A stretch of DNA of 64,000 nucleotides from Roseateles sp. DAIF2 (GTDB lineage: Bacteria; Pseudomonadota; Gammaproteobacteria; Burkholderiales; Burkholderiaceae_C): NCBI RefSeq assembly GCF_015624425.1, contig NZ_CP049919.1, positions 2,852,001-2,916,000 of the forward strand, in the 5' to 3' direction. A program made the position numbers and the translations under genes. Below the pieces are notes generated by a model. The model searched no databases. It was not told where the DNA came from and saw only the letters and a program-made list of their open reading frames with translations. Positions 39,643-48,828 of this stretch are shown here, one piece after another; the first letter of the stretch is position 1, and each line of letters starts with the position of its first letter.

Positions 39643-41955
39643 TCAGGGGCGGCCCGATGGCAGTTCCAGCAAGGGAGCGAAAGGGGCGGCGAGCGGCTCG
39701 CCGACAAACACCCCCTGGCCCGGCCAGGCGACGCTCTTCCAATAGGCCTCCAAGGCCGTGGCGCCCTGCATATAGCTGCGCGTCAGCAGACGCGGATGGG
39801 GGAACTTGGCGTTGTAATTGCAGGGCTCGGTGACCGTCCCATAGCTCGCAGTGGCACCGGACTCGATCCATTCGAGCGCGCTCATCTGTCCGCTGCCCGG
39901 CGCCGCATCCAGCCGGCCGCCGAACGAGGTCAGGTGATCGGCTAGGGCTCCGGGGCGCCATTGAACTTGGTTCAGGCCGTCCACGCGAGTGAGACCGGTC
40001 TGGTAGATCAGCACCTCGGAAATCGGCGCCTGGGTGTAGCCGCTGTTCAGGCTTTCGCGTTGGACCGTCAGCCCCCAGGGGCCGATGGGGCCCGCTGCTG
40101 GGAAATCGCCCTGGCGTACATTGCGAAAACCATCCCAGGTCTTGATGAAGTAGGCCTTGGCCGAGGGCAGGTGGTCGGCGGGCATGCTCTGGTCGGCCGC
40201 GATGCCGCGATCGATCAATGCCTTGGCGCTCTCGATGCTGCGGGCCGCGATCAGCATGCTGGGCCGCTGGCCGATGTCGGTGAACGGCATGGCACCGGTG
40301 TAGCTGAAGTAGGGCGATGCCTTGCTCACCGTGCAGGCATGCGGGCTGCTGCAGATCTCGGGCTGAAAGCCCATGGTCAGGGCCGAGGTGATTGAGTTGC
40401 ATTCGACCGCATAGGGCTTGACCCATGCCAGCGCCAGGCCCTGAACCGTGTCGGGCAGGCGGCTTCTCAGCTCGGAGGCCAGGGCTTCGAAGCTGGCCCG
40501 GCTGATCGTCGTCGTGGTCGGCAAGCCGACCCGGACGATGTTGGCCTCGGGTATGCCTCGGCGGCTGGCGTAGTACTCGCCGACGCTGACCGAATAGGGG
40601 TCGTTGGTGTTGATGACCAGACCCAGTCCTTCCGCCGTGATCCGCCCTACGGCAGGGCTGGCCGAAGCCAGCGCGGCGTAATGGGAGACGATGGCCTGGA
40701 TCTCCGGTGTCTCCGGGTCGTCAGTGCTGACCGCATGGTTCTTGGCGGATACCGCCACCACATGGCCGCTGCTCGTGTCCAGCGTGAGGTCGATGTCGCT
40801 CAGATGGCTGGCGTGATGGCCCGCCGAGGTAACGGGAACGGGGCGTCCGGCGCGGTTGTTGACGTTGCACGAGTAGGCCAGGTGAGTACCTCCGGAGACT
40901 ACCAGGTCGATTTCGGGATCCAATCGGCCGACGATATCCACGATCGGGCCGGAGAGTCCGTTGCAGGCATTGCTTGAACCACCGCCGGCGACAAGCCCGC
41001 CCTCATGGACGAGCAGGACGATGCTCTTGACTCCCTGGGCCAGGATGCCGGGCACCAGGGCGTTGGCCGTTTCGGCCTCGTCCCAGAACTCCAGACCGGC
41101 CATGCCGGTGTCCGGCACATGGGCCGGGGTGCTCCGGCGAGCGATGCCGATCACGGCGATCTTGTGACCCATGAATTCCTTGTAGCCTACGGCGGGCAGC
41201 CAGGGCTTATGACTGGTGGTGTCGATGACGTTGGCGGCCAGAAGCTGGAAGGCGGCACCGGCGAACTGGCCATCGGGACGCCGGTCGGCCGACCGGCCCC
41301 GTCCGGAGAAGCCGCTGCTCGGGTGGTTGCCGCCCTGTTGTAGCCGCAGTAGCTCGTCCCGACCTCCGTCGTACTCGTGAACGCCGGTGACGGCAAAGTC
41401 GATGCCGATGCGATTCATCACCTCGATGGTCGGCTCGTCCCTGAACAGGGCCGAGCTCAAGGGGCTGGCGCCGAACAGATCTCCCGCGGAGACGACTGCG
41501 TGCAGCGGGTTGGCGGCTTTCAAGGCTCGAATTCGGCTTGCCAGGCGAGCCGCGCCGGGGTTGCTTGCCGCGCCTTCTCCGGCCTTGATCGCCCCATGGA
41601 AATCGTTGAAGGCGATCAGCTTGACCATCAGTCGGTTGCCGACGCCCGATGCCTGCGCCGCGCTCATCAGTCGATCGCGCTCATCAAGGCTGATCAGACT
41701 GTCCTTCAGCAGGCCGTTGAAAACCTTACCGGCATGGTCCAGGAATGCCTGCTGGCTGCCCCAAGGCTGCTCGTCGTCAAGCAGGTCATCGATGGTGCAT
41801 TTGCCATCGACCGCCCGGTTGTGGATGGCGGAGTCGTAGGTGCCAAACCGAACGGTCGGCGAGCCGTCCGGCGTCGCGCAATCGGCTGCAGCGCGGATCG
41901 GCAGGAGGGCTGCCAGCAGAAGGGCCGCGCAGGCAAGAGACTTGTTGTTGGGCAT
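39643..41955 (-). CDS. Exported metallophosphatase-TIGR03790 fusion protein with altered metal-site motifs
   Basis: This 770-residue protein has an N-terminal signal peptide (MPNNKSLACAALLLAALLPIRAAA). Residues about 110-420 follow the bifunctional UDP-sugar hydrolase/5'-nucleotidase layout: LIAFNDFHG, SAGDLFGAS, LLVHEGG. The usual GNHE(F/L)D motif reads TGVHEYD (Asn to Val) and the usual GHTH reads GGTH (His to Gly), so metal binding is probably weakened. Instead of the normal 5'-nucleotidase C-terminal domain, about 450-770 resembles the TIGR03790 family (NTNDPYSVSVGEYYASRRGIPEANIVRV), whose function is unknown. Convergent with the VOC gene and divergent from the Bug gene. Confidence 0.75.
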   Translation of the reverse strand: MPNNKSLACAALLLAALLPIRAAADCATPDGSPTVRFGTYDSAIHNRAVDGKCTIDDLLDDEQPWGSQQAFLDHAGKVFNGLLKDSLISLDERDRLMSAAQASGVGNRLMVKLIAFNDFHGAIKAGEGAASNPGAARLASRIRALKAANPLHAVVSAGDLFGASPLSSALFRDEPTIEVMNRIGIDFAVTGVHEYDGGRDELLRLQQGGNHPSSGFSGRGRSADRRPDGQFAGAAFQLLAANVIDTTSHKPWLPAVGYKEFMGHKIAVIGIARRSTPAHVPDTGMAGLEFWDEAETANALVPGILAQGVKSIVLLVHEGGLVAGGGSSNACNGLSGPIVDIVGRLDPEIDLVVSGGTHLAYSCNVNNRAGRPVPVTSAGHHASHLSDIDLTLDTSSGHVVAVSAKNHAVSTDDPETPEIQAIVSHYAALASASPAVGRITAEGLGLVINTNDPYSVSVGEYYASRRGIPEANIVRVGLPTTTTISRASFEALASELRSRLPDTVQGLALAWVKPYAVECNSITSALTMGFQPEICSSPHACTVSKASPYFSYTGAMPFTDIGQRPSMLIAARSIESAKALIDRGIAADQSMPADHLPSAKAYFIKTWDGFRNVRQGDFPAAGPIGPWGLTVQRESLNSGYTQAPISEVLIYQTGLTRVDGLNQVQWRPGALADHLTSFGGRLDAAPGSGQMSALEWIESGATASYGTVTEPCNYNAKFPHPRLLTRSYMQGATALEAYWKSVAWPGQGVFVGEPLAAPFAPLLELPSGRP

Positions 41956-42195
41956 GGAGCTTCGGCGGATGATGTCGAAGCGCTTCAGCTTAGTGTCGGG
42001 CGATGACGCGCCGCCCAGCGGCCGAGGTGCCGCCGATGAGTCGAAGGAGCTACCGGCGGCGGCTGGCTGCGCTCATGCCGGGCCTGAGCTCGTCTCGGCG
42101 GGATTCTGCCGCAGTTGGGTGATATTTCGCGTGCCGCGAAGGCTCTGTTTGTATTTGTCGGAGAATGCATGTCTCCACGAAGACTACAGTGCGGC

Positions 42196-43206
42196 ATGAA
42201 TCCCCATCAAGCCTCCTTTCTGCGACGCCGTCCGCTGATGCAGCGGCTGCTAATGATGACCCTGGGCCTGGCGCTGATCGGCGGCCAGCCCGCGCTGGCG
42301 ACGCCGGACAAGCGCTGGCCGCAGCGCCCGCTGACCTGGATCGTGCCCTTTCCGGCCGGCAGCGCCACCGACCAGCTGGCCCGCGTGGTGGCCGAGCATG
42401 TGGGCAAGGCCGCCGGCCAGTCCATCGTGGTCGACAACAAGCCCGGCGCAAACGGCACCCTGGGTACCGGCCAGGCCGCCAAGGCCTCAGCCGACGGCTA
42501 CAGCTTCCTGATCGCCACCAGCACCACGCATGCGGCCAACGCTTCGCTGTACCGCCGCCTGCCCTACGACCCGATCAAGGACTTCGTGCCGGTGACCCGC
42601 CTGGGCGAGATCCCCTTCATCATGCTGGTCAACCCGGCGGTGCCGGCCGACACGGCCGACAAGCTGGTGGCCCATATCAAGGCCAATCCGGACAAGCTGG
42701 CCTGGGGCTCGGGCTCCAGCGGCAGCCTGATTCCCGGCCATGCCTTCGTGCATGCCCACAAGCTGGCGATGATCCATGTGCCCTACAAGGGCGTGCAGCC
42801 GGCGATGACGGATGCGATCGGCGGCCAGATCCAGCTGGTGTTCGGCGACCTGGCCTCCGGCGTGCCCCAAGTCAAGGCCGGCAAGCTGCGCGCGCTGGCC
42901 GTGACCTCGGCCAAGCCCCATCCGATGCTGCCGGGCGTGCCGCCGATGACCCAGGGCGCCGCGCCGGGCTTCGAGATGACCGCCTGGTTCGCGATGTACG
43001 CGCCCGCCGGCACGCCCGAGCCGATGGTCGCGAAGATGAACCAATGGGTGCGCGCGGCGCTGAGCGACAAGGGCGTGCAGGCCAGGCTGGCGCCCTCGGG
43101 CTTCGAGCTGACGCCCAGCACGCCGGCCGAACTGGGCGTCTATGCCGCCAAGGAAACGGTCAAATGGGCCAAGGCGGTGCAGGCCGCCGGCATTGCGCCC
43201 GAGTAA
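42196..43206 (+). CDS. Bug-family (TctC-like) tripartite tricarboxylate transporter substrate-binding protein
   Basis: This 336-residue periplasmic solute-binding protein belongs to the family hugely expanded in Burkholderiales. I start it at ATG 42196; Met15 (42238) is an alternative. A signal peptide ends near LATPDKRWP. Family marks are WPQRPLTWIVPFPAGSATDQLAR, VVDNKPGANGTLG, HVPYKGVQPAMTDAIGGQI and the C-terminal STPAELGVYAAKE. No TctA/TctB membrane partners are adjacent, so it is an orphan receptor whose ligand (usually a carboxylate) is unknown. A LysR gene follows in the same direction after 27 bases. Confidence 0.9.
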   Translation: MNPHQASFLRRRPLMQRLLMMTLGLALIGGQPALATPDKRWPQRPLTWIVPFPAGSATDQLARVVAEHVGKAAGQSIVVDNKPGANGTLGTGQAAKASADGYSFLIATSTTHAANASLYRRLPYDPIKDFVPVTRLGEIPFIMLVNPAVPADTADKLVAHIKANPDKLAWGSGSSGSLIPGHAFVHAHKLAMIHVPYKGVQPAMTDAIGGQIQLVFGDLASGVPQVKAGKLRALAVTSAKPHPMLPGVPPMTQGAAPGFEMTAWFAMYAPAGTPEPMVAKMNQWVRAALSDKGVQARLAPSGFELTPSTPAELGVYAAKETVKWAKAVQAAGIAPE

Positions 43207-43233
43207 AAAAGCACCAAGCTACCGCCACCTCCA

Positions 43234-44154
43234 ATGCGCCTGGACCTGACCACCCTGAACCTCGTGCTGGCGATCGAGCAGAACCGCTCGATCACCCGCG
43301 GGGCGGAGCGTGAGCATCTGGCGCTGGCGGCGGCGAGCAAGCGCCTGTCGGACCTGGAGGCGCGCCTGGGCGTGCAGCTGTTCGAGCGCCGCGCGCGCGG
43401 CGTCGAGCCGACCGAGGCCTGCCGCGCCCTGGTGCGCCATATCCGCTCCCTGCATGCCTCGCTGCATGCGCTGGAGAGCGAGGTGATGGAGTTCGCGCGC
43501 GGCATCAAGGGCCATCTGCGCATCGTCGCCAATGCCGGCTCGATCGCCGAATGCCTGCCACCGGATCTGGCCGCCTTCAGCCAGGCCCATCCGCAGATCC
43601 GCATCAGCCTGGAAGACCTGACCAGCGCCGAGGCGCAGGCGGCCGTCGCCGAGGGCAGGGCGGATGTGGCGGTGTTCACCCCGCCGCTGCTGGACAACCG
43701 GCTGCAGACCTGGACCTACCGGGCAGCGCGCCTGGCGGTGCTGGTGCCGCGCCAGCATGCGTTGGCGCGCCAGGCCGCGGTCAGCTTTGATGCGCTGCTG
43801 GACTACGATCTGATCGGCCTGCATGCCGGCGCCAGCGCCCAGGAGCTGATGCGCGAACAGGCGCTGGCGCGCGGCCGCACGCTGAACGCGCGGCTGCAGG
43901 TGCGCGGCTTCGATGCGATCGCCCAACTGGTCGAAGCTGGCCTGGGCGTGGCGGTGCTGCCGCAGGCGCCGGCCGAGCGCTTCGCCAAGGTGTTCGCGGT
44001 GAAGATGCTGCGCCTGGATGAAGCCTGGGCGCAGCGCGACTATGTTCTGGGTGTGGCGCGCGCCGAGCGCCTGCCCACCGTCGTGCAACGTTTCGTCGAC
44101 GCGCTATGCCCGGCGAGCAGGAACGACGATCCAATGATGAAGACCAAGAGGTAA
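43234..44154 (+). CDS. LysR-family transcriptional regulator
   Basis: This 306-residue protein has an N-terminal winged helix-turn-helix ([20 protein letters not shown], then the recognition helix [18 protein letters not shown], about 8-60) and a two-lobe ligand domain (about 90-295: [41 protein letters not shown]). It is followed seven bases later by leuC. It may control the Bug gene, the leu operon or both; no operator could be identified. Effector unknown. Confidence 0.9.
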   Translation: MRLDLTTLNLVLAIEQNRSITRGAEREHLALAAASKRLSDLEARLGVQLFERRARGVEPTEACRALVRHIRSLHASLHALESEVMEFARGIKGHLRIVANAGSIAECLPPDLAAFSQAHPQIRISLEDLTSAEAQAAVAEGRADVAVFTPPLLDNRLQTWTYRAARLAVLVPRQHALARQAAVSFDALLDYDLIGLHAGASAQELMREQALARGRTLNARLQVRGFDAIAQLVEAGLGVAVLPQAPAERFAKVFAVKMLRLDEAWAQRDYVLGVARAERLPTVVQRFVDALCPASRNDDPMMKTKR

Positions 44155-44161
44155 GCCAGCC

Positions 44162-45574
44162 ATGACAGCACGCACCCTTTACGACAAGCTCTGGGATGAG
44201 CATGTGGTCCACACCGAGGAAGACGGCACGGCCACGCTCTACATCGACCGCCATCTGGTGCATGAGGTCACCAGCCCGCAGGCCTTTGAGGGCCTGGATC
44301 TGGCCGGCCGCAAGGTCTGGCGCCTCTCGGCCAATCTGGCGGTCAGCGACCACAACGTGCCGACCACCGACCGCAGCGAAGGCATCGCCGACCCGGTCTC
44401 GCGCCTGCAGGTCGACACCCTGGACAAGAACTGCGACCGCTTTGGGCTGACCCAGTTCAAGATGAGCGACAAGCGCCAGGGCATCGTCCATGTGATCGGC
44501 CCGGAGCAGGGTGCCACCCTGCCGGGCATGACGGTCGTCTGCGGCGACAGTCACACCTCCACGCATGGCGCCTTCGGCGCGCTGGCGCACGGCATCGGCA
44601 CCTCCGAGGTGGAGCATGTGCTGGCCACCCAGACCCTGCTGGCCAAGAAGGCCAAGAACATGCTGATCAAGGTCGAGGGCCAGGTCATGCCCGGCGTCGG
44701 CGCCAAGGACATCGTGCTGGCCATCATCGGCAAGATCGGCACGGCCGGCGGCACCGGCTACACGATCGAGTTCGGCGGCTCGGCGATCCGCGCGCTCTCC
44801 ATGGAAGGCCGCATGACCGTCTGCAATATGGCCATCGAGGCGGGCGCGCGCGCCGGCCTGGTGGCGGTGGACGAGACGACGATCAATTACGTCAAGGGCC
44901 GCCCCTTCACGCCCACGGGCGTGGAATGGGAGCAGGCCGTGGCCTACTGGCGCGGCCTGCACTCGGACGCCGGCGCCGTGTTCGACAAGGTGGTCGAGCT
45001 GGACGCCACCCAGATCAAGCCGCAGGTCACCTGGGGCACCAGTCCCGAGATGGTGCTGTCGATCGAGGACCGGGTGCCGGATCCCGACAAGGAAAAGGAC
45101 GCCGTCAAGCGCGGCGCGATCGAGCGGGCGCTGAGTTATATGAATCTGGAGCCCAACAAGGCCCTGGCCGACATCCGCATCGACAAGGTCTTCATCGGCT
45201 CCTGCACCAACAGCCGCATCGAGGACATGCGCGAGGCCGCCGCCGTCGTGCGCCGCCTGGGCGGCAAGATCGCCAGCAACGTCAAGCTGGCCCTGGTGGT
45301 GCCGGGATCGGGCCTGGTGAAGGAACAGGCCGAGCGCGAAGGCCTGGACCAGGTCTTCAAGGCCGCCGGCTTCGAGTGGCGCGAGCCGGGTTGCTCGATG
45401 TGCCTGGCGATGAACGCCGACCGGCTGGAGCCGGGCGAGCGCTGCGCCTCCACCAGCAACCGCAATTTCGAAGGGCGCCAGGGCGCCGGCGGCCGCACCC
45501 ATCTGGTCAGCCCGGCGATGGCCGCCGCGGCCGCGATGCAGGGCCATTTCGTCGACGTCCGTCGCATTGCCTGA
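44162..45574 (+). CDS. leuC: 3-isopropylmalate dehydratase large subunit
   Basis: This 470-residue aconitase-family subunit works with LeuD to isomerise 2-isopropylmalate to 3-isopropylmalate in leucine synthesis. The 4Fe-4S cluster region is visible at [15 protein letters not shown] (first Cys) and GCSMCLAMN (other two Cys). Earlier motifs are [29 protein letters not shown]. Length matches the bacterial norm. Starts at ATG 44162 with AGAGGTAA upstream. leuD follows 13 bases after its stop. Confidence 0.97.
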   Translation: MTARTLYDKLWDEHVVHTEEDGTATLYIDRHLVHEVTSPQAFEGLDLAGRKVWRLSANLAVSDHNVPTTDRSEGIADPVSRLQVDTLDKNCDRFGLTQFKMSDKRQGIVHVIGPEQGATLPGMTVVCGDSHTSTHGAFGALAHGIGTSEVEHVLATQTLLAKKAKNMLIKVEGQVMPGVGAKDIVLAIIGKIGTAGGTGYTIEFGGSAIRALSMEGRMTVCNMAIEAGARAGLVAVDETTINYVKGRPFTPTGVEWEQAVAYWRGLHSDAGAVFDKVVELDATQIKPQVTWGTSPEMVLSIEDRVPDPDKEKDAVKRGAIERALSYMNLEPNKALADIRIDKVFIGSCTNSRIEDMREAAAVVRRLGGKIASNVKLALVVPGSGLVKEQAEREGLDQVFKAAGFEWREPGCSMCLAMNADRLEPGERCASTSNRNFEGRQGAGGRTHLVSPAMAAAAAMQGHFVDVRRIA

Positions 45575-45587
45575 GGAAACCGAGATC

Positions 45588-46238
45588 ATGGAAAAGTTCA
45601 CCGTGCACAAGGGCCTGGTGGCCCCGATGGATCGCGACAATGTCGACACCGACGCGATCATCCCCAAGCAGTTCCTGAAGTCGATCAAGCGCAGCGGCTT
45701 CGGCCCGAACCTGTTCGACGAATGGCGTTACCTGGACCATGGCGAGCCCGGTCAGGACCCGGCCAGCCGCAAGCCGAATCCGGACTTCGTGCTGAACCAG
45801 CCGCGCTATGCCGGCGCCTCGGTGCTGATCGCGCGCCAGAACTTCGGCTGCGGCTCCAGCCGCGAGCATGCGCCCTGGGCGCTAGAGCAGTACGGCTTTC
45901 GCGCGCTGATCGCGCCCAGCTTTGCCGACATCTTCTTCAACAACTGTTTCAAGAACGGCGTGCTGCCGATCGTGCTGCCCGAGGCCCAGGTCGCCCAGTT
46001 GTTCGACGAGGTCTTCGCCTTCCCCGGCTACCAGCTGACCGTGGACCTGGAGCGCCAGGTGGTCGTGAAGCCGGACGGCGCCGAGCTGGCCTTCGAGGTC
46101 CAGCCCTTCCGCAAATACTGCCTGCTCAACGGCTTCGACGACATCGGCCTGACCCTGCGCCACGCTGACAAGATCAAGGCCTATGAGGCCGAGCGCATCG
46201 CCAGCAAGCCCTGGCTCAATAATCGTTTGATTGGATAA
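45588..46238 (+). CDS. leuD: 3-isopropylmalate dehydratase small subunit
   Basis: This 216-residue swivelling-domain partner of LeuC starts at ATG 45588 (GAGGAAACC upstream); the in-frame codon at 45567 is inside leuC. Typical motifs are [17 protein letters not shown] near the N-terminus and the substrate loop [15 protein letters not shown] (about residues 85-99). The C-terminus [18 protein letters not shown] is conserved in LeuD. The stop lies five bases before the leuB start. Confidence 0.97.
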   Translation: MEKFTVHKGLVAPMDRDNVDTDAIIPKQFLKSIKRSGFGPNLFDEWRYLDHGEPGQDPASRKPNPDFVLNQPRYAGASVLIARQNFGCGSSREHAPWALEQYGFRALIAPSFADIFFNNCFKNGVLPIVLPEAQVAQLFDEVFAFPGYQLTVDLERQVVVKPDGAELAFEVQPFRKYCLLNGFDDIGLTLRHADKIKAYEAERIASKPWLNNRLIG

Positions 46239-46242
46239 GAAG

Positions 46243-47334
46243 ATGAAGATCGCAGTTCTGCCCGGTGATGGCATCGGCACCGAAATCGTCGCCGAGGCCG
46301 TCAAGGTCCTGAATGTGCTGGACCTGCCGCTGACCCTGGAAAGCGCACCGGTCGGCGGCGCCGCCTACGAGGTAGCCGGCCATCCGTTGCCGGACTCGAC
46401 CCTGCAACTGGCCAAGGATGCCGACGCGGTGCTGTTCGGCGCCGTCGGCGACTGGAAGTACGACAAGCTGGACCGTCCGCTGCGCCCCGAGCAGGCCATC
46501 CTGGGCCTGCGCAAGCACCTGGGCCTGTTCGCCAACTTCCGTCCGGCCATCTGCTACGAGCAGCTGACCCATGCCTCCAGCCTGAAGCCCGAACTGGTCG
46601 CCGGCCTGGACATCCTGATCATCCGCGAGCTGACCGGCGATATCTATTTCGGCCAGCCGCGCGGCCGCCGTACCGCGGTGGACGGGCATTTTCCGGGCGC
46701 GGAAGAGGCCTTCGACACCATGCGCTATTCGCGCCCGGAGATCGAGCGCATCGCCCATGTCGCCTTCCAGGCCGCGCGCAAGCGCAACAAGAAGGTGACC
46801 TCGGTCGACAAGGCCAATGTGCTGGAGACCTTCCAGTTCTGGAAGGATGTGGTCACCGAGGTCCACAAGGACTATCCGGACGTCGAGCTGGAGCATATGT
46901 ACGTGGACAACGCCGCGATGCAGCTCGTCAAGGCGCCGAAGAAGTTCGACGTGGTTGTCACCGGCAATATGTTCGGTGACATCCTGTCGGACGAGGCGGC
47001 GATGCTGACCGGCTCGATCGGCATGCTGCCCTCGGCCTCGTTGGACAAGAACAACAAGGGCCTGTACGAACCCAGCCATGGCAGCGCGCCGGATATCGCG
47101 GGCAAGGGGATCGCCAATCCTTTGGCTACAATCCTCTCCGCTGCCATGATGCTCAAGTTCTCCCTCAATCAGCCCGAAGCCGCCGCTCGTATCGAGCAGG
47201 CGGTGCAGTCCGTGCTGGCCCAGGGTCTGCGTACTGCGGACATCTGGAGTGAGGGCACTCACAAAGTGGGCACGCGCGAGATGGGTGATGCCGTGGTTGC
47301 GGCCATCACCACCACCAAAACCATTAAGGGCTAG
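46243..47334 (+). CDS. leuB: 3-isopropylmalate dehydrogenase
   Basis: This 363-residue NAD-dependent decarboxylating dehydrogenase makes 2-oxoisocaproate, the leucine precursor. I start it at ATG 46243 ([15 protein letters not shown]), with GGATAAGAAG as ribosome site; the TTG at 46231 is in frame but overlaps leuD. Substrate- and metal-binding motifs are [23 protein letters not shown] and [14 protein letters not shown]. The NAD site is [19 protein letters not shown] strong hairpin follows the gene. Confidence 0.97.
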   Translation: MKIAVLPGDGIGTEIVAEAVKVLNVLDLPLTLESAPVGGAAYEVAGHPLPDSTLQLAKDADAVLFGAVGDWKYDKLDRPLRPEQAILGLRKHLGLFANFRPAICYEQLTHASSLKPELVAGLDILIIRELTGDIYFGQPRGRRTAVDGHFPGAEEAFDTMRYSRPEIERIAHVAFQAARKRNKKVTSVDKANVLETFQFWKDVVTEVHKDYPDVELEHMYVDNAAMQLVKAPKKFDVVVTGNMFGDILSDEAAMLTGSIGMLPSASLDKNNKGLYEPSHGSAPDIAGKGIANPLATILSAAMMLKFSLNQPEAAARIEQAVQSVLAQGLRTADIWSEGTHKVGTREMGDAVVAAITTTKTIKG

Positions 47335-47341
47335 TTCAGCT

Positions 47342-47382
47342 CCGGTTCGTCTCGCCCCTACACCCCCAGGCGAACGAGCCGG
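47342..47382 (+). terminator. Long hairpin in the leuB-asd gap
   Basis: CCGGTTCGTCTCGCC pairs with GGCGAACGAGCCGG over about 14 bp with one bulged base and one G-U pair. A TTTTTTCTTG run begins 18 bases later, further than usual for an intrinsic terminator. It may give partial termination between leuB and asd or structure the asd leader. Confidence 0.5.
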
Positions 47383-47443
47383 GGGAAGAAGAGTCTCAAG
47401 TTTTTTCTTGTTGAACTTTTGTTAGGGCGATAGAGGTATCACG

Positions 47444-48574
47444 ATGACGACATTGGTTGGACTGGTTGGCTGGCGCGGCATGGTGGGCTCCGTGCTCATG
47501 GACCGCATGCAGGCCGAGCGCGATTTCGATCTGATCGAGCCGCTGTTCTTCAGCACCTCGAACGCGGGCGGCGCCGCCCCCGCACAGGCGAAGAACGAGA
47601 CGAAGCTGCAGAACGCCTTCGATCTCGAGCAGCTCAAGCGCTGCGAGATCATCATCACCTGCCAGGGTGGCGACTACACCAACGAGGTGTTCCCCAAGCT
47701 GCGCGCCACCGGCTGGAACGGCCACTGGATCGACGCGGCCTCGTCGCTGCGCATGAAGGACGACGCCGTCATCGTGCTCGACCCGGTCAACATGCCGGTG
47801 ATCAAGGACGCGCTGGCCAAGGGCCAGAAGGACTGGATCGGCGGCAACTGCACCGTCTCCTGCATGCTGATGGGCGTCGGCGCGCTCTACAAGGCCGGCC
47901 TGGTCGAGTGGATGAGCACCCAGACCTACCAGGCGGCCAGCGGCGGCGGCGCGCAGCATATGCGCGAGCTGCTGACCCAGTACGGCACGCTCAACGCCGA
48001 GGTCAAGGCGCTGCTGGACGACCCGAAGAGCGCGATCCTGGAGATCGACCGCAAGGTCATCGCCAAGCAGCGCAGCCTGTCTGCCGACGAGACCGCCAAT
48101 TTCGGTGTGCCGCTGGGCGGCTCGCTGATCCCCTGGATCGACCGCGACCTGGGCAACGGCACCTCCAAGGAAGAGTGGAAGGGCATGGCCGAGACCAACA
48201 AGATCCTCGGCATCGGCGAAGGCTTCGGCTCGCCGGCGATCCCGGTGGACGGCTTCTGCGTGCGCGTCGGCGCGATGCGCTGCCACAGCCAGGCCCTGAC
48301 CTTCAAGCTGAAGAAGGACGTGCCCCTGGCCGACATCGAGGCGATGATCGCCGCCGACAACGAATGGGTGAAGGTGGTGCCGAACAACCGCGAGGCCACC
48401 CTGCAAGACCTGACCCCAGTGGCGGTGACCGGCACCATGACCATCCCGGTCGGCCGCATCCGCAAGTTGGCGATGGGTCCGGAATATCTCGGCGCCTTCA
48501 CGATCGGCGACCAGTTGCTGTGGGGCGCGGCCGAGCCGCTGCGCCGCATGCTGCGCATCCTGCTGGATCGCTGA
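47444..48574 (+). CDS. asd: Aspartate-semialdehyde dehydrogenase
   Basis: This 376-residue enzyme reduces aspartyl phosphate to aspartate semialdehyde, the branch point to lysine/diaminopimelate, threonine and methionine. The N-terminal NADP loop is [12 protein letters not shown], the catalytic Cys136 lies in [13 protein letters not shown], and [19 protein letters not shown] carries active-site Arg/His. Length and motifs match the E. coli/Vibrio class. AGAGGT precedes the start. Two hairpins lie after its stop. Confidence 0.97.
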   Translation: MTTLVGLVGWRGMVGSVLMDRMQAERDFDLIEPLFFSTSNAGGAAPAQAKNETKLQNAFDLEQLKRCEIIITCQGGDYTNEVFPKLRATGWNGHWIDAASSLRMKDDAVIVLDPVNMPVIKDALAKGQKDWIGGNCTVSCMLMGVGALYKAGLVEWMSTQTYQAASGGGAQHMRELLTQYGTLNAEVKALLDDPKSAILEIDRKVIAKQRSLSADETANFGVPLGGSLIPWIDRDLGNGTSKEEWKGMAETNKILGIGEGFGSPAIPVDGFCVRVGAMRCHSQALTFKLKKDVPLADIEAMIAADNEWVKVVPNNREATLQDLTPVAVTGTMTIPVGRIRKLAMGPEYLGAFTIGDQLLWGAAEPLRRMLRILLDR

Positions 48575-48593
48575 GCTCCGGGTTATCCCCCGA

Positions 48594-48659
48594 CGGTCGT
48601 TGCCGGCAAGCCACATGCCTGTAACGACCGGTGAATCAGCCGGGTCTCCCTGGCTGATT
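48594..48659 (+). terminator. Two consecutive hairpins after asd
   Basis: CGGTCGTT (48594-48601) pairs with AACGACCG (48623-48630), then AATCAGCC (48634-48641) pairs with GGCTGATT (48652-48659), with an inner GGG/CCC extension. The second is followed by TTCAGCCTTTG, only weakly T-rich. They probably end or attenuate asd transcription. Confidence 0.5.
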
Positions 48660-48738
48660 TCAGCCTTTGCGTGAGGTCCTGAGCGTATATGCTTGATGCT
48701 GTTGTGATTTCGGATCGCAAGACGCCAGGAAAACAGCC

Positions 48739-48828
48739 ATGACAAATGCTGTTGGGAACACAAGAACAGTCGTCAAGACAGGCGGACACCGGAGGGTGCC
48801 CGCCTTGTTGCTTTGGGGGATGCCTTGA
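48739..48828 (+). CDS. Possible 29-residue leader peptide coupled to fimV
   Basis: ATG 48739 is preceded by CAGGAAAA and opens a frame (MTNAVGNTRTVVKTGGHRRV plus nine residues) whose TGA overlaps the TTG start of fimV (TTGA). Inside it lies a GC hairpin (GGCGG-A-CACC, loop GGAG, GGTG-C-CCGCC, 48781-48804) followed by TTGTTGCTTT. This could be an attenuation or coupling leader, or chance. Confidence 0.35.
   Translation: MTNAVGNTRTVVKTGGHRRVPALLLWGMP

Noticed and set aside
41985..42197. 70-residue minus-strand frame in the phosphatase-Bug gap
   Set aside because: Lies in a divergent promoter region, Arg/Pro/His-rich, with no family signal.
45567..45587. Upstream leuD start at 45567
   Set aside because: It lies inside the leuC end; ATG 45588 has the ribosome site and matches LeuD N-termini.
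43781..45688. 635-residue minus-strand frame over leuC
   Set aside because: Antisense of leuC/leuD, which are unmistakable on the plus strand.
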